Assembly (NCBI RefSeq): GCF_014873915.1
Contig: NZ_JADBEJ010000004.1
Coordinates: 1,240,001-1,304,000 of the forward strand
Length of the DNA: 64,000 bases
Direction of reading: 5' to 3'
From: Amycolatopsis roodepoortensis
GTDB taxonomy: Bacteria > Actinomycetota > Actinomycetes > Mycobacteriales > Pseudonocardiaceae
Position numbers and translations under genes: made by a program. The notes beneath the pieces were generated by a model. The model saw only the letters and a program-made list of their open reading frames with translations, had not been told where the DNA came from and did not search any database. This document shows positions 29,101 through 39,823 of the stretch, piece by piece (position 1 is the first letter of the stretch; each line of letters starts with the position of its first letter).

Positions 29101-32100
29101 GTTCGCCGTCTTCGACGATCTTGCCGCGCTGCGCGCTTCACTCGCCGACGGCGGGGCACTGCCCGATCTCGTCGGTGTCCATTGTGGACCCGAAGGCTCC
29201 TCGGTGGATCCGCGCGCCGTCACGATCGAGGCATTGGACCTGGTGCGGGACTGGATCACCGACGAGGCCTTCAGCGACGCGAAGCTCGTCGTGCTCACCC
29301 GGCGGGCGATCGCCACCACCGCGGACGACCCGCCGGAAACCACCGGTTCGCCGGTGTGGGGACTGGTCCGCGCCGCACAGTCGGAAGCACCGGATCGCGT
29401 GCTGATCGCCGACCTCGACCACGAAAGCACACCGGAACAGGCGCTCGCCGCGGGAGAACCGCAGTCGGCGGTCCGCGGCGGCCGGGTGCTCGTGCCCCGG
29501 CTCGTCAGGGCGACCGAACCCACCGAGCAGCGGGAAAGGCCGTTCGATCCCGACGGGACGGTGCTCGTCACCGGCGGCGTCGGCAGCCTCGGCCGGCTGA
29601 TCGCCCGGCATCTCGTCACCGGACACGGGGTACGTCACCTGCTGCTCACCGGCCGCAGCGGCCTGGACACCGAAGGCGCCGGTGAGCTGGTCGCCGAGCT
29701 GACCAAGGCAGGCGCGCGAGTGACCGTGACCGCCTGCGACGTCGCCGACCGCGACCGGCTGGCCGGGGTGCTCGGCGCCATCCCCGCCGAACACCCGCTG
29801 ACCGCGATCGTCCACGCCGCCGGGGTACTGGACGACGGAACGGTCGAATCGCTCACCGAGTCCAATGTGGACACCGTGTTCCGGCCGAAGGTCGACGGCG
29901 CGCGGAATCTGCACGAGCTCACCGAGGGGCTGGACCTCGCCGCGTTCGTGCTGTTCTCCTCGATCGCGGGCATCATCGGCAACGCCGGCCAGGCGAACTA
30001 CGCGGCGGCGAACAGCTACCTCGACGCCCTCGCCCACCGTCGCCGCGCGCTCGGCCTGCCCGCGACGTCGCTCGCCTGGGGGCTGTGGGCGCTCGACACG
30101 GGAATGACCGGGCATCTGTCCGAGACCGACGTCGCCCGGATGGCCCGCCGCGGCCTGCTTCCGCTGTCCACCGACCAGGGGCTCGCGGCGTTCGACGCCG
30201 CGCTCACCGGCGGCCCCGCCCTGCTGGTCCCCGCGCGCCTCGACGTCACCGCCCTGCGCGACCAGCGTTCGCCGTTGTTCTCCGCACTTGCCGCGCCCTC
30301 TCGGCGCGTGGCGGCCGCCACCCGGGAAACGGGCGCGGCCGGGCCCTCGCTGCCGCCGGAGCGGGACGACAAGGCGATGAACGAACTCGTCCGCCGTACC
30401 GTCGCGGCGGTACTCGGCCACACCACGAAGGACTCGGTGGTGAGCGACCGGGCGTTCCAGGACCTCGGTTTCGACTCCCTCACCGGCCTCGAACTGCGTA
30501 ACAGGCTCGGGGAGGCGGTCGGGCTGCGGCTGCCCGCGACCCTGGTCTTCGACCATCCGACCCCCGGCGCGCTGGCCGGGTACCTCGCGGGCAGGTTCTG
30601 GGGCGAGAGCGCACCACGAGCCGCCGAGAGCACTCCCGCGCCGGTCCGCGCCGTCGACGACGACCCCATCGTGATCGTCGGCGCGGGCTGCCGGTACCCG
30701 GGCGGGGTGGAATCCGCGAAGGACCTGTGGGAGGTGTTCGCCCAGGGCCGCGACGTGATTTCGGAGTTCCCCGCCGACCGGGGCTGGGATCTGGGCGGGA
30801 TCTACGACCCGGATCCCGAGACACCGGGCAAGTCCTACGTCCGGCACGGCGGATTCCTCACCACGGCGACGGAATTCGACGCGGAGTTCTTCGGGCTGTC
30901 GCCGCGTGAGGCGCTCGTGATGGATCCTCAGCACCGGTTGCTCCTCGAGGTCTCCTGGCACGCGCTGGAATCGGCGGGGATCGATCCGGCCGCGCTGCGC
31001 GGCAGCCGGACCGGTGTCTTCACCGGCATCATGGGCGGGGACTACGCGCTCCCGCTCGCCGAACTGCCGGAAGACCTCGTCGGCCAGGTGTCGGTGGCCA
31101 ACGCCGGCAGTGTCGCCTCCGGCCGGGTGTCGTACGTGTTCGGCTTCGAGGGGCCGGCGATCACCCTGGACACGGCGTGTTCGTCCTCGCTGGTGGCGAT
31201 GCACCTGGCCGCCCAGTCCCTGCGCAACGGGGAGAGCGAACTCGCCCTCGCCGGTGGCGCCACGGTGATGGCCACCCCGAAGCTGTTCGTGGAGTTCTCC
31301 GAGCAACGCGGCCTCGCCCCGGACGGGCGGTGCAAGCCTTTCTCCGCCGACGCCGACGGCACCGCCTGGGCCGAGGGCGCCGGGATCGTCGTCCTGGAGA
31401 AGCTGTCGGACGCCCGGCGCAACGGCCACCCCGTCCTGGCGATCCTCAAGGGCTCCGCGATCAACTCCGACGGCGCGTCCAACGGGCTCACCGCGCCGAG
31501 CGGACGGGCACAGCAGCGCGTCATCACCGGCGCCCTCGCCGACGCCGGACTGTCCACACAGGACATAGACGTGGTCGAAGCGCACGGCACCGGGACAACC
31601 CTCGGCGACCCCATCGAGGCGGGAGCGCTGCAAGCCACCTACGGGCAGGACAGGCGTTCCCCGTTGCTCGTCGGTTCCGCGAAGGCCAACCTCGGCCACG
31701 CCCAGGCCGCCGCGGGAATCGCGGGCGTGCTCAAGATGATCGAGGCGATGCGCCACGGCACCCTGCCCGGGCTGCTCCACGACCGGCCCAGCACCCACCT
31801 CGACTGGAACGACGGCGGGATCGCGCTGATCACCGAACCGACGCCCTGGCCGGAGACGGACCGGCCGCGCCGCGCCGCCGTGTCCGCGTTCGGGATCAGC
31901 GGCACCAACGCGCACGTCATCCTGGAACAGCCCGAGCCGGAAGCCGCCGAACCCGCCCCTGCGCCAAGGGGACCGCTGGTCCCCTGGCTCCTCTCCGCGG
32001 CCTCGCCCGGCGCGCTGACGGAACAGGCGCGGCGGCTGGCGCGGCACGTCACGCCCGGCGGCGACGCGCTCGACCTGGCCCGGTCCCTGGCCACGACGCG

Positions 32101-35100
32101 GACCCGGCACCGTTACCGCGCGGCGGTGCTCGGCCGTGAAACCGCCGATCTGGTGACCGCGCTGACCGGTGCCGGACCGGCGGCCGCCCTGTTCACCGGC
32201 GAGGTCGCCGACGGGCCGGTCGCGCTGGTCTTCCCCGGTCAGGGCAGTCAGTACCCGGGTATGGCGAGCCGGCTGCGCGAGGACCTGCCCGGCTTCGCGG
32301 AGGCTTTCGACGAGGTCTGCGCGGAACTGGACCCGCACCTGGAACGCCCGCTCGCGGACATCGTGTTCGCCGCGCCGGGCACTCCGGAGGCGGCGCTGCT
32401 GGATCGCACCGACTTCACCCAGCCCGCCGTCTTCGCCGTCGAAGTGGCCGTGTTCCGGGTGCTGACCGGATTCGGGGTACGGCCGGGGCTGCTCGCCGGG
32501 CATTCGGTCGGCGAGATCGCCGCCGCGTACGCCGCGGGGGTGTTCTCGCTTCCGGACGCCGCCGCGCTGGTGGCCGCGCGAGGGCGGCTGATGCAGGCCC
32601 TGCCGGGCGGTGCGATGGCCGCCTTGCGCACGACTGAGCACGAGCTGGAAGACCTGCTCGCGAACCACCCTGGCCGGGTCGGGATCGCGGCCGTGAACGG
32701 TCCCGGCTCCGTGGTCGTCTCCGGTGACGAGGACGCCGTCCTGGCCCTGTCGGCGACCGTCACCGCGGCCGGCGGCCGGGCGACGCGGCTCGCGGTGAGC
32801 CACGCGTTCCACTCGCCGCACATGGATCCGATGCTGGCCGGCTTCCGGCGGATCCTGGACACGCTGGACTTCCGCCCGGCGGAGGTGCCGATCGTCTCGT
32901 GCGTGACCGGGGAACGGCTCGAACCGTCCGAAGCGAGCACCCCGGAGTACTGGGTACGGCACGCCAGGGAAACCGTCCGGTTCGGCGACGCCTTGCGCGT
33001 GATCGCCGCCGAAGGCGCCCACACCGTCGTCGAGACCGGCCCCGGCAACGCCCTCACCACGCTGGGACAGCAGGCTCTCGCCGACCATCCGATCGAACTC
33101 GTGTCCTGTCTCCGGCGCGGCCGGAACGAGACCGAGATGCTGGGCGCCGCGCTCGCGACGCTGTACACGCGAGGGGCCGACGTGGACTTCTCACCGTGGT
33201 ACGAGGGCGGCCGCCGGGTGGATCTGCCCGGCTACGCCTTCCAGCGCAGGCGTTACTGGATCCATCGACGACAGTCCACGACGGACTCTTTGGCGGGCGA
33301 ACCCGTGTGGCGGCTCAGGAACGCCGGGGTGCACCCGCTGCCGACCGGCGCCTGGCTGGTGATCGCCCCGCCGGGAGAAGACCTCGACGAACGGGTCGCC
33401 AAGGCGGACCGGGCATTGACCGAACGCGGCTGCGCGGTGCGGATCGTCCGGCACACCGGCTCCGACGGCTGGACGGACCGGCTCGCGGAGCACGCGGCGA
33501 CCGCCCCTGGCGGGATCCTGTGGCTGGCGGGCGCCCGGGACACGACGGGTGTCGCGGCGACGGCGGACGTGCTCGCGCTCGTCCAAGCCCTGGAACGGAC
33601 CTCGATCGAGGCGGCGGTCTGGGCGGTGACCACCGGCGCGGTCGCGATCGGACCCGCCGACCCGCCGCCGGACCCCTGGCAGGCGGGCGTCTGGGGGCTC
33701 GGCCGGGTGGTCGCGCTCGAAGCCCCGCACCGCTGGGGAGGGCTCATCGACCTGCCGCCGGAACCCGACGACGCCGGCTGGGCACATCTCTGCGAGGCGC
33801 TGACCTGTGACGACGGCGAAGACCACTTCGCGGTGCGGGCGAGCGGGCTCCACGTGCGACGGTTGAGGGCTCTCGAATTCCCGGAGACCGGGGCCGGCTG
33901 GCGGCCATCGGGCACGGTCCTGGTCACCGGCGGGCTCGGTGCGCTGGGCAAGCGGGTCGCCCGATGGCTGGCCGGACACGGCACACCGCATCTGGTCCTC
34001 GCCGGCCGTCGTGGCGCGGAGACGCCGGGAGCCGAAGAACTGCGCGCCGAACTGACCGCGCTCGGTGCCACCGTGACGATCGCCGCCTGCGACGTCGCCG
34101 ATCGGGAAGCACTGCGAGCCCTGCTCGCCGAGCATCCGGTGACCGGTGTCGTGCACGCGGCCGGGCTCCTCGACGACGGCGTACTGGACGCCCAGTCCGC
34201 GCGACGGCTGGAGACGGTCTTCGAGGCGAAGGCCGGCGCCGCCTGGCATCTGCACGAACTGACCAGGGACCTGCCGCTCGAACAGTTCGTCCTGTTCTCC
34301 TCGATGGCGGGCACCTTCGGCGCTCCCGGTCAGGCCAACTACGCCGCGGCGAACGCCGCCGTCGACGCGATCGCCCAGCACCGGGCGGCGCTCGGGCTGC
34401 CCGCCACCGCGGTGGCTTGGGGACCGTGGGCGGAGGAGGGCATGGGGACCGCGGTCCCCGGACAGGGTCAGCACGAAGGTGTGTCGGGCATGAGCGCGGA
34501 GACCGCGCTGGCGGCGCTGGACCGCGCGCTCGCCCGCCCGGTGGCCGTGCAGACGGTCGGCGACGTCGACTGGGCCAGGTTCGCCCCCGTCCACACCGCG
34601 ACCCGGGCCAGCCGGGTGTTCGACGAACTGGTGGAGGGACGGCGGGCGAACACGACGACGGCGGCGCCGGAGACGTCCCTGCGGGACCGGCTCGCCGGGC
34701 TCTCGGCCGAAGAACGCCGGACCGCCCTGCTCGGCCTCGTGGTGCGCTCGGTCGCCGCGGTCTCCGGTCACGAGGACGACGCGATCGGGGTGCACCAGCC
34801 GTTCCGCGACCTCGGGATGGACTCGCTCGCCGCGATCCAGCTCCGCAACCGGCTCAACGCGGAGACCGGCCTCCGGCTCGCCACCACCGTCGTCTACGAA
34901 CAGCCGACCCCGGCCGGTCTCGCCGCGCACCTCGACGAGTGCCTTGGTGACGACAGGGCGGACGCGACGCGGGCCGTGCTCGCGAAACTCCAGGAGCTCG
35001 AAACCACTCTGTCCACTGTAGACATCGATGCCGAGATAGCCGGGAGACTCGAAGCGATGGCGCTCAAGGCGCGCCCGGCCTTGCCCGGCGACGACGACCT

Positions 35101-35179
35101 CGACTCGGCGTCGGAAGACGAACTGTTCGACCTCATCGACGACGTCCTCGCCTTCGACGACGACGCGTCAGCCGCCTGA
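23183..35179 (+). CDS. Type I PKS: loading module plus two extension modules
   Basis: A 3998-aa protein; ATG 23183 follows CGGAG and longer frames lack homology. Loading: KSQ with Gln173 for Cys (DSGQSSS), AT remnant (residues about 460-700) with no GQGSQ, GEGIGG in place of GHSxGE (Gly585 for Ser) and no C-terminal half, then ACP Ser730. Module 1: KS Cys963; AT Ser1406 (GHSQGE, YASH at 1506, methylmalonyl); DH His1711 and Asp1872; KR with LDD (2216) and Tyr2273; ACP Ser2432. Module 2: KS Cys2666; AT Ser3108 (GHSVGE, HAFH at 3207, malonyl); KR with LDD (3663) and Tyr3720; ACP Ser3881. The acidic C-terminal docking tail fits hand-over to the next protein. Confidence 0.96.
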   Translation: MSAYSGGEVFTRSGSVAIVGMACRVAGAADVSEFWDVLRAARDMVTEVPGDRWDSGGAAGSRHGSFVADVEEFDAAFFGVSPREAAVLDPQQRLALELAWAAMEDARLVPATLRGQDCGMFLGAMRDDYARLAQELDVTTQHSFTGLQRGLIANRVSYFAGLRGPSITVDSGQSSSLVAVHLATRSLLSGESTIALAGGVNLNLVPASAREAEKFGGLSASGRCRTFDAAADGFVRGEGGGIVVLKPLDAAIADGDRIYAVIAGSAVNNDGGGAGLTVPDRAAQEQVLAQALESTGLAPDDVGYVELHGTGTKVGDPIEAAALGAVYGRDRSAPLPVGSVKTNLGHLEAAAGVIGLIKATLAVHHGEIPPSLHFREPNPRIPLEDLKLRVCTEATAWDGDERAAGVTSLGMGGTNCHVVLGAAPETAPRTTVTAPPSAACVVSGRTPAALRAQVARLKAHLLTRPDQDFAEIAWSLATTRTAFEYRAAVVAGDRAELLAALDEVDTEVPEADPGWSAELRFGSAPVDFGDSPDVFPAFATAFDEALALFGDRSGDPAARTFASQVATHRLLTASGIEPESVSGEGIGGFAAAYVTRTIPADEVAEAVLTAPERAGEPVVLLSSGGREIPLGPGARAFLAAVASAYVEGASVDWTALFPGGRPATVDLPGYAFQRERHWLDTLPSADAASTVDIEHTIAGAVLGHAAAVLGLDDGEGTSPGRLFTELGFDSIMGAELARRLTEALGVTVPETVIFDHPTPEELIRHLGSLLSGEEQERRPPATVSEPAEAHEPIAIIGMACAFPGGVTDPEGLWRLAAEGTDAIGELPRDRGWDVDSLYDPDPGRQGHSVTRNGGFLYDAAEFDAGFFGISPREALTTDPQQRLLLSAAWEAFEDAGIVPASLRGSRTAVFAGVMHHDYAPRVHTVPDGLEGHLITGNTSSVVSGRLSYVFGLHGPSVTVDTACSSSLTALHLAARSLRSGDSDLALAGGVTVMATPEMFVEFSRLRGLAPDGRCKSFSTSADGTAWAEGVGVLVVERLSDARRNGHRVLALLRGSAVNSDGASNGLSAPSGPAQERVILDALADAGLRASDVDAVEAHGTGTTLGDPIEAQALLATYGQARPAGRPLLLGSLKSNLGHAQAAAGVGGVIKMVQAMRHGILPKLLHLDEPTRHVDWSAGRVELLAEHTPWPDTGRKRRAAVSSFGISGTNAHVVLEEAPDEPGTAARTASVVPLMLSANGEEALKDQAGRLRDRLEADPGLDVYDAGFTLAGARTRFAHRAAVVGSDREELLRGLTALAAGESAAEVLTGADKADPRPVFVFPGQGSQWVGMAKELLDTSPVFAERMADCGRALEPHVDWLLPEALADKAALDRVDVVQPVLWAVMVSIAALWESHGVRPAAVVGHSQGEIAAATAAGALSLEDGARVVALRSKAIRAISGRGGMLSVALPRAEAGRRIERWNGRVSIAAANGPSATVLSGDPAALDELAAELGEAGVRVRRLPVDYASHSAHVEELHAPLLELLAELAPRTSGIPFHSTLTGGLIDTAVLDAGYWYRNLRNPVEFDRVIRALADEGHALFVECSPHPVLTVGLQEILDESAREGVALGSLRRGEGGLPRFRRSLAEAAVYGADVGWDTVFPGGRLVSLPAYAFQTERFWLTPSTGAAGSASLGLRDAGHPLLGAMVTLADGDGSLWTGRLSLSTHPWLADHAVNGTVLLPGAAFVELALHAGDRIGCRRVDELALESPLIIPADGAVEIQLAVTAGEPGRRSFTVHSRPADSDGESGWVRHATGSLATPTAPARDPREWPPPGAEPVDLDGAYARLADIGYEYGPAFQGLRALWRLGEELYAEVALPGESTEGFGIHPALLDASLHAILAGRTGDDTVRLPFAWTSVDLHATGSTFLRVHVTPAGDDAVTLTLSDGAGDPVATIESLTLRQVDLAKLAGPRANRTLLRVDWIPAPEARAETPSFAVFDDLAALRASLADGGALPDLVGVHCGPEGSSVDPRAVTIEALDLVRDWITDEAFSDAKLVVLTRRAIATTADDPPETTGSPVWGLVRAAQSEAPDRVLIADLDHESTPEQALAAGEPQSAVRGGRVLVPRLVRATEPTEQRERPFDPDGTVLVTGGVGSLGRLIARHLVTGHGVRHLLLTGRSGLDTEGAGELVAELTKAGARVTVTACDVADRDRLAGVLGAIPAEHPLTAIVHAAGVLDDGTVESLTESNVDTVFRPKVDGARNLHELTEGLDLAAFVLFSSIAGIIGNAGQANYAAANSYLDALAHRRRALGLPATSLAWGLWALDTGMTGHLSETDVARMARRGLLPLSTDQGLAAFDAALTGGPALLVPARLDVTALRDQRSPLFSALAAPSRRVAAATRETGAAGPSLPPERDDKAMNELVRRTVAAVLGHTTKDSVVSDRAFQDLGFDSLTGLELRNRLGEAVGLRLPATLVFDHPTPGALAGYLAGRFWGESAPRAAESTPAPVRAVDDDPIVIVGAGCRYPGGVESAKDLWEVFAQGRDVISEFPADRGWDLGGIYDPDPETPGKSYVRHGGFLTTATEFDAEFFGLSPREALVMDPQHRLLLEVSWHALESAGIDPAALRGSRTGVFTGIMGGDYALPLAELPEDLVGQVSVANAGSVASGRVSYVFGFEGPAITLDTACSSSLVAMHLAAQSLRNGESELALAGGATVMATPKLFVEFSEQRGLAPDGRCKPFSADADGTAWAEGAGIVVLEKLSDARRNGHPVLAILKGSAINSDGASNGLTAPSGRAQQRVITGALADAGLSTQDIDVVEAHGTGTTLGDPIEAGALQATYGQDRRSPLLVGSAKANLGHAQAAAGIAGVLKMIEAMRHGTLPGLLHDRPSTHLDWNDGGIALITEPTPWPETDRPRRAAVSAFGISGTNAHVILEQPEPEAAEPAPAPRGPLVPWLLSAASPGALTEQARRLARHVTPGGDALDLARSLATTRTRHRYRAAVLGRETADLVTALTGAGPAAALFTGEVADGPVALVFPGQGSQYPGMASRLREDLPGFAEAFDEVCAELDPHLERPLADIVFAAPGTPEAALLDRTDFTQPAVFAVEVAVFRVLTGFGVRPGLLAGHSVGEIAAAYAAGVFSLPDAAALVAARGRLMQALPGGAMAALRTTEHELEDLLANHPGRVGIAAVNGPGSVVVSGDEDAVLALSATVTAAGGRATRLAVSHAFHSPHMDPMLAGFRRILDTLDFRPAEVPIVSCVTGERLEPSEASTPEYWVRHARETVRFGDALRVIAAEGAHTVVETGPGNALTTLGQQALADHPIELVSCLRRGRNETEMLGAALATLYTRGADVDFSPWYEGGRRVDLPGYAFQRRRYWIHRRQSTTDSLAGEPVWRLRNAGVHPLPTGAWLVIAPPGEDLDERVAKADRALTERGCAVRIVRHTGSDGWTDRLAEHAATAPGGILWLAGARDTTGVAATADVLALVQALERTSIEAAVWAVTTGAVAIGPADPPPDPWQAGVWGLGRVVALEAPHRWGGLIDLPPEPDDAGWAHLCEALTCDDGEDHFAVRASGLHVRRLRALEFPETGAGWRPSGTVLVTGGLGALGKRVARWLAGHGTPHLVLAGRRGAETPGAEELRAELTALGATVTIAACDVADREALRALLAEHPVTGVVHAAGLLDDGVLDAQSARRLETVFEAKAGAAWHLHELTRDLPLEQFVLFSSMAGTFGAPGQANYAAANAAVDAIAQHRAALGLPATAVAWGPWAEEGMGTAVPGQGQHEGVSGMSAETALAALDRALARPVAVQTVGDVDWARFAPVHTATRASRVFDELVEGRRANTTTAAPETSLRDRLAGLSAEERRTALLGLVVRSVAAVSGHEDDAIGVHQPFRDLGMDSLAAIQLRNRLNAETGLRLATTVVYEQPTPAGLAAHLDECLGDDRADATRAVLAKLQELETTLSTVDIDAEIAGRLEAMALKARPALPGDDDLDSASEDELFDLIDDVLAFDDDASAA

Positions 35180-35198
35180 GAAAAGGAAAGCAGGGAAA

Positions 35199-35693
35199 AT
35201 GAGCACTGGTATCCGAGAACCATTGAAGGCAGGCCGTCCGCACATGCCCGGCTACGGCACCCAGCAGTGTGAAGCCGGGTTGCTGCCCTGGTCCTGGGCC
35301 GACGACAAACTCCGGGCCACGATGAACTACTGGGTCGCGACCGTCCGGCCCGACGGCAGGCCGCACGTGATGCCGGTATGGGCGGCCTGGGACGGCGAGG
35401 CCCTCTGGTTCGGCAGCACCCACACCTCGCGCAAGATGCGCAACCTGCGCGCCGACCCGCGCTGCACCGTCACCATCGACGACGCGCTCGACCCGGTCGT
35501 CCTCGACGGCGTCGCGGAGTTCGTCACGGACCCGGAGGCCATCGCCACGTTCGTCGAAACGGCCAACGCGAAGTACTCGTCGGCCTACAGCTACGACCCG
35601 GACGTCAACGCCGTCGTCGCGATCCGGCCGGCCTGGGCGTTCGGGATGCGGGCCGAGGACTTCACCGGGACGCCGACCCGGTGGCAGTGGTAG
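35199..35693 (+). CDS. PPOX-fold flavin/F420-dependent protein
   Basis: A 164-aa pyridoxamine-phosphate-oxidase-like split-barrel. YWVATVRPDGRPHVMPVWAAWDG and the later LWFGSTHTSRKMRNLRADPRCTV are the typical first strands and cofactor-binding region of this family. A good ribosome-binding site (GAAAGGAAAG) stands before ATG 35199, only 19 bp after the PKS stop, so it is cotranscribed with the loading PKS. Family members bind FMN, F420 or haem and carry out small redox steps. Here it may reduce or dehydrogenate the polyketide; the real substrate is not known. Confidence 0.85.
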   Translation: MSTGIREPLKAGRPHMPGYGTQQCEAGLLPWSWADDKLRATMNYWVATVRPDGRPHVMPVWAAWDGEALWFGSTHTSRKMRNLRADPRCTVTIDDALDPVVLDGVAEFVTDPEAIATFVETANAKYSSAYSYDPDVNAVVAIRPAWAFGMRAEDFTGTPTRWQW

Positions 35694-35714
35694 CCGGTCT
35701 CCCGGCTACCACAT

Positions 35715-35763
35715 GACGAAGGGAGCTTTCCTCGCGTCTCACGCGGGGAAAGCTCCCTTCGTC
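35715..35763. terminator. Bidirectional terminator
   Basis: The 17-bp arm 35715-35731 is perfectly complementary to 35747-35763. The top of the stem contains CGCGT/ACGCG around a CTC loop. It separates the convergent PPOX-like gene and the P450 at 35769 and shares its 12-base top with the broken repeat at 11199-11210. Confidence 0.85.
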
Positions 35764-35768
35764 TTTGC

Positions 35769-36959
35769 TCAGCGCAGGTTCAGCAGCAGCCGGGACGGCC
35801 GCTTGAAGGCGCTGTCGGTCCACTCGACCTCGTCCGGGTCCTCGGCGAGCGAGAGATCCGGATGCCGGTCGACGAAGGCGCCGATCAGTTCCTGCATCTC
35901 CATCCTCGCCAGGTTCGCGCCGAGGCAGAAGTGCACCCCGCGGCCGAAGGTCAGATGGGCCTTCTCGTCCCGGTCGAGGCGCAGCTCCCGCGGGGCGTCG
36001 TAGATCGCCGGATCGTAATTCGGCCCGACGAAGGACGCGACGACCGCCTCACCCTTGCGGATCGTCCCGGACGCCAGCTCGACGTCTTCCAACGCGACCC
36101 GCAGCGGAGCGCCGTCCCCCGGTACCTCGACGCGCAGCAGTTCCTCGACCGCGCTGGGGATCAGACCGGGCTCGGCGACCAGGCGGTCGTAGTGCTCACG
36201 CGGGGCCAGCAGCCGCAGGAACGCACGGGACAGCACCGATCCGGTCGTCTCGTGCCCGGCGAGGAACATGCCGATCGTGTTGCGCACCAGCTCGTCGTCG
36301 GTGAGCCGGTCGCCTTCGTACCGCGCTTGGATCATCGTCTGGAGCACGCCGTCGCCCGGCAGGTGGCGGACCTGTTCGATCAGTTCGACGCAGTACGCCG
36401 CGAACTCCATCAGCGCCGCGGTCTGCTCTTCGATCCCGAGGCCGCCGGACGGGAGCAGGAGATCCGACCAGTGCCGGATCCGCTCGGCGTCGATCCCCGG
36501 TACCCCCATCACCTCGCTGATCACCTCGACGGCGAACGGGAACGCGACCGTGCTCACCACGTCGACGACCGGGCCATCGAGCCCGTCGATCATCTTGTTC
36601 GCCATGGTGCGCACCCTTGGCCGCCACTCCTCGACCTTGCGCGGGGTCAGGGTCCCCGCCAGCAGGCGGCGCAGCCGGGTGTGGCGGGGCGGGTCCATGT
36701 TCATGATGATGTCGGGGTCGACGGTGAAATCGAGACCGTCGGCCTGCCTCGGCGCCCCCTCGTACGTGAGGTTCCGGCTGAATCGCTGGTCGCTGAGCAC
36801 CTTGACGACGTCGTCGTACCGGACCGCGAGCCTCGCCACGTCGCCGCTCTGGAGCCGTACGTTGCCGAGCGGGCATTCCCGCAGGCGGTGCTCGTAGTCT
36901 TCGACGGGACGGCCCCGCGGGCCCTGCGGGAACGGGAAACTGTCGAGTTCTTCAGCCAT
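35769..36959 (-). CDS. Cytochrome P450
   Basis: A 396-aa P450 with a canonical I-helix AGHETTG, K-helix ExxR in VEELLR, and haem loop FGRGVHFCLG. Its start overlaps the acyltransferase stop by 8 bp, so the two are coupled. It is the last gene of the minus-strand run that includes YcaO and TfuA, separated from it by one 137-bp gap. Whether it serves the thioamide-type pathway or the PKS cannot be decided from the sequence; strand and coupling favour the former. Confidence 0.92.
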   Translation of the reverse strand: MAEELDSFPFPQGPRGRPVEDYEHRLRECPLGNVRLQSGDVARLAVRYDDVVKVLSDQRFSRNLTYEGAPRQADGLDFTVDPDIIMNMDPPRHTRLRRLLAGTLTPRKVEEWRPRVRTMANKMIDGLDGPVVDVVSTVAFPFAVEVISEVMGVPGIDAERIRHWSDLLLPSGGLGIEEQTAALMEFAAYCVELIEQVRHLPGDGVLQTMIQARYEGDRLTDDELVRNTIGMFLAGHETTGSVLSRAFLRLLAPREHYDRLVAEPGLIPSAVEELLRVEVPGDGAPLRVALEDVELASGTIRKGEAVVASFVGPNYDPAIYDAPRELRLDRDEKAHLTFGRGVHFCLGANLARMEMQELIGAFVDRHPDLSLAEDPDEVEWTDSAFKRPSRLLLNLR

Positions 36960-38160
36960 GGTCTTCCATCCTCACCGTGGGTGCCGGTGCCGCGGTTTTC
37001 GCGGAAGCCGGATCTTGCCGATACACAACGAACCGCGGTCTGCGCCGGGTGGAGAAGCGCCGCATGACGGGTCGTTCCACGCCCGCGTAAAGCAGCCAGG
37101 ACAAGACGAGCGTCACGCCGAAGAGCAGGGCGGTCACCCCCAGCGCCGCCGGTGTCCCCCATTCGTCCCCGATCCACCTCACCCCGAAGGTGAGCACGAG
37201 CCAATGCACCATGTAGAAGGCGAAGGAGACTTCACCGAGCCACACCATCCGGCGGCCGGCCAGGAAGGTCCGTTTCCCGTCACGGTCGGCCACCGCGCCC
37301 GCCGCGATGAGCAGGCCGAGGGGCACCACGGTGACCGCCGTCAGCTTGTAGGTCATCGGGAACAGCGGCGCCGTCGCGTAGGCGACCAGGGAAAGGGCGG
37401 CGGCCCAGCCGAATCCCAGCGGCAGGCGGCGCCCTTCCTGCACGACCCGCGCCAGCAGGATGCCGAACACGAAGTCGAGCAGGCGTACGGGGGCGAACGC
37501 GTAGACGAACCAGAACCGCGGTACCGAGGTCTCCGCGTACCAGAGGTAGGGCTCGTTCGGCAGGGAGGTCGCGGCGAGCGGGACGAGCAGGATCAGCGCG
37601 ACGACCACGCCCACCCAAAACCACAGCCGGTCCGGCCGGATCCGGCGGATGTACCGGAACAGCAAGGGGAACGACAGGTAGAACAGCACTTCGCAGGAAA
37701 GGGACCACGAGACGATGTTGAAGCCGCCGTTGACCGGCGCCCAGGCCTGCAGCAACGACAGGTTCAGCGCCGCTGTCCCGATGTCGAAGGTCTCGTTCGC
37801 GACGAAGCCCAGCAGCAACGCCGCCGCGACGAAGGTGACGACGTGGTTCGGGTAGATCTTGAAGAACCGACGCCGCCAGAACGTCCGTGCCGTGTCCTTC
37901 TCCCGTGCGGACCAGGCCAGCACGAATCCGCTGAGCACGAAGAAGAATCCGACGCCGGTGAAACCGCCCTGGATGAACATCGCCGTCATCGACTTCTGGA
38001 CGCCGTCGTCGGCGAACAGGTTCTCCAGGGTGAGATGGGAGAGAAAGACCGCGAGCGCGGCGATGAAGCGCATCCCGGTCAGCGACGGCAGGCGTGCGGC
38101 CTGCGCGTTTCGCGCCGCCCGGCGGCCCGATCCGGCCGCGGGCGAAAGGGAAATGTCCAT
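36952..38160 (-). CDS. Acyltransferase-3 family membrane protein
   Basis: A 402-aa integral membrane acyltransferase with about ten hydrophobic segments. The N-terminal LPSLTGMRFIAALAVFLSHL carries the catalytic-type His of this family, and a second conserved region is GFFFVLSGFVLAW. Such enzymes move acyl groups (often acetyl or isovaleryl) onto sugars or natural products. In an operon with two glycosyltransferase-type genes, acylation of a sugar on the product is a natural guess. Coupled to the P450 downstream. The ATG at 38160 is preceded by a non-coding gap of 137 bp to the MFS gene. Confidence 0.9.
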   Translation of the reverse strand: MDISLSPAAGSGRRAARNAQAARLPSLTGMRFIAALAVFLSHLTLENLFADDGVQKSMTAMFIQGGFTGVGFFFVLSGFVLAWSAREKDTARTFWRRRFFKIYPNHVVTFVAAALLLGFVANETFDIGTAALNLSLLQAWAPVNGGFNIVSWSLSCEVLFYLSFPLLFRYIRRIRPDRLWFWVGVVVALILLVPLAATSLPNEPYLWYAETSVPRFWFVYAFAPVRLLDFVFGILLARVVQEGRRLPLGFGWAAALSLVAYATAPLFPMTYKLTAVTVVPLGLLIAAGAVADRDGKRTFLAGRRMVWLGEVSFAFYMVHWLVLTFGVRWIGDEWGTPAALGVTALLFGVTLVLSWLLYAGVERPVMRRFSTRRRPRFVVYRQDPASAKTAAPAPTVRMEDHG

Positions 38161-38297
38161 GTCCCCATCGTCAGCGACCGCTCTTCACCAGGGCATCTCC
38201 GCCGGTGCGGAGCTGATCGGGATCGGTCCGCACCCGGCGGGGTCGCACCCGCCGCTGGATACGGATCGGGTTCCCGTGCTCCTCGATTCCTGATCGG

Positions 38298-39680
38298 TCA
38301 GGTCACCCGGCTCCGCAGTGCCAGCAGGCAGGCGGGAACGGCCACGAGGGTGACGAACCCGAAGACCACGCCGTAGACCAGCGCACCGGGGTACTCGACG
38401 GCCGTCCCGGCGTTGAACAGCGCCCCCGCCGCGCCGATCAGCACCACGCTCCCGAGGCCCTGCGACACCTGCATGGCGGCCGAGTACCGGCCTTGGTCCT
38501 CCGGCGGGCAGTGGTCGAAGGCGAGCACCGTCAAGCTCGGCATCACGAGCCCCATCCCGAATCCGGCGACGATCAGCGCGGCGCTCGCGGTCAGCGGCGG
38601 CACGAACCCGAACACGCCGAAGATCGCGATCGCGCTCGATCCGGCGATCACCACCGAACCGAGCAGCACCAGCCGGTGCCGGGGCACCTCGGCCCACGGA
38701 TGCCCCTGCAGCCAGGCCGCGCCCGCCCACAGCAGCGTCGCCCCGGTGAAGGAGACACCGGCGACGGTCACCGAGATCTGCCGCTGGTTGATCAGCATCA
38801 GCGGGATGTAGGACTCCAGCGTGAAGTAGATGCCCGCGCTGAGCCCCCGCAGCAGGATCGCGGCGGGGATGCCCCTGGCCGCGCGGAGCGTCCCTTCCGG
38901 CAGCAGCCGCGGCACGCTGATCACCAGCGCGACGACGCCGACGGCGGCGAACGCGAGATGTGTCAGGTCCAATCCGGACGCGCCGAAGTGCAGGATCCCC
39001 GCCGCCACCGCGACGATCGCCGCGGCCCGCACGAGACCCGGCGGCGTCGCGCGTTCGTCGTCGGCCACCGGGCTGAGCCGCCGCAGGAAACCGAGCGGGA
39101 TCAGGGAAGCGACCGAGACCAGGATCGCCAGCCCGAAGAACACCCACCGCCACGACAGCAGCTCGGTGACCGTCCCGGCGATCGCCGGGCCGATCATCGA
39201 CGGCACGATCCAGCAGGTGCTCATCAGCGAGAGCGCCTTCGGCCGCAGCTTCGGCGGATACGACTGCGCGATGGTGACGTTGAGCCCGACGACCACGACA
39301 CTGCTCGCGAAACCCTGCACGCAGCGGCCGGCGATCAGCTGCCACATCGTGGTCGCGGTCCCCGCCACCAGCAGCCCGGCAAGGAACAGGCCCAGTCCGA
39401 GTATCAGCAGCAGCCGGGGCCCGCGTTTGTCGGCGATCTCGCCCGCCAGCACGCTGCCGAACAGGCTCATCGTGACGAACCCGCCCAGCGCCAGCGCGTA
39501 CACGTGGAGCCCGTCGAGCTGGCCGACCGCCACCGGCAGGGTGGTGACCAGCGCCAGCGCGGCGAACCCTTCGAGGAACATCACGCAGGCGAAGCCGATC
39601 GTGCTCGCCCGGTACTCCCTGGAGAAGATGCCCACCTTCGACGGTGTGACAGTCTCCTCCGCCAAAGGCGCCGCGGTCAT
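38298..39680 (-). CDS. MFS drug-type exporter
   Basis: A 460-aa major facilitator protein with 12-14 predicted membrane segments. The loop GEIADKRGPRLLLILGL is the family motif A between segments 2 and 3, and GLNVTIAQSYPPKLRPKALSL resembles the conserved loop of DHA-type transporters. ATG 39680 overlaps the stop of the 48-aa ORF (ATGA), which decides the start over a longer frame running upstream. It most likely exports the product of the YcaO-TfuA operon and so may give self-resistance. Confidence 0.9.
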   Translation of the reverse strand: MTAAPLAEETVTPSKVGIFSREYRASTIGFACVMFLEGFAALALVTTLPVAVGQLDGLHVYALALGGFVTMSLFGSVLAGEIADKRGPRLLLILGLGLFLAGLLVAGTATTMWQLIAGRCVQGFASSVVVVGLNVTIAQSYPPKLRPKALSLMSTCWIVPSMIGPAIAGTVTELLSWRWVFFGLAILVSVASLIPLGFLRRLSPVADDERATPPGLVRAAAIVAVAAGILHFGASGLDLTHLAFAAVGVVALVISVPRLLPEGTLRAARGIPAAILLRGLSAGIYFTLESYIPLMLINQRQISVTVAGVSFTGATLLWAGAAWLQGHPWAEVPRHRLVLLGSVVIAGSSAIAIFGVFGFVPPLTASAALIVAGFGMGLVMPSLTVLAFDHCPPEDQGRYSAAMQVSQGLGSVVLIGAAGALFNAGTAVEYPGALVYGVVFGFVTLVAVPACLLALRSRVT

Positions 39681-39823
39681 TCGATCGAGGTCATGATCGT
39701 CATGGTCAGGGATTCCAGCGTGCCCTGGACGCCGTCGGACGACGTCCGCACGGCCTCCAGGAACCGTTCCAGCTGGTCGGGGCTGAACCCGGCCAGCGGG
39801 GCGAGTGACGGGTCGATGTTCAC
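39677..39823 (-). CDS. 48-aa ORF between TfuA and exporter, candidate RiPP precursor
   Basis: A GTG-started ORF of 48 codons overlapping TfuA by GTGA (39820-39823) and the MFS gene by ATGA (39677-39680). The N-terminal part (IDPSLAPLAGFSPDQLERFL) looks like an amphipathic helical leader, followed by EAVRTSSDGVQGTLESL. The C-terminus TMTIMTSIE is rich in Thr, Met and Ile. It lacks Cys, so it is not a thioviridamide-type core with an AviCys ring. YcaO/TfuA pairs modify peptide backbones, and a precursor is expected nearby; this is the only small coupled ORF in the operon. It could instead be a regulatory or structural small protein. Its coding status rests on the exact couplings. Confidence 0.6.
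   Translation of the reverse strand: MNIDPSLAPLAGFSPDQLERFLEAVRTSSDGVQGTLESLTMTIMTSIE

Noticed and set aside
38185-38300. Minus-strand frame ending SSGGCDPAGCGPIPISSAPAEMPW between the MFS and acyltransferase genes, looking like a Cys-containing RiPP core
   Set aside because: No ATG, GTG or TTG start lies in frame near it; only CTG is available, and the frame is simply the tail of an out-of-frame shadow of the MFS gene.
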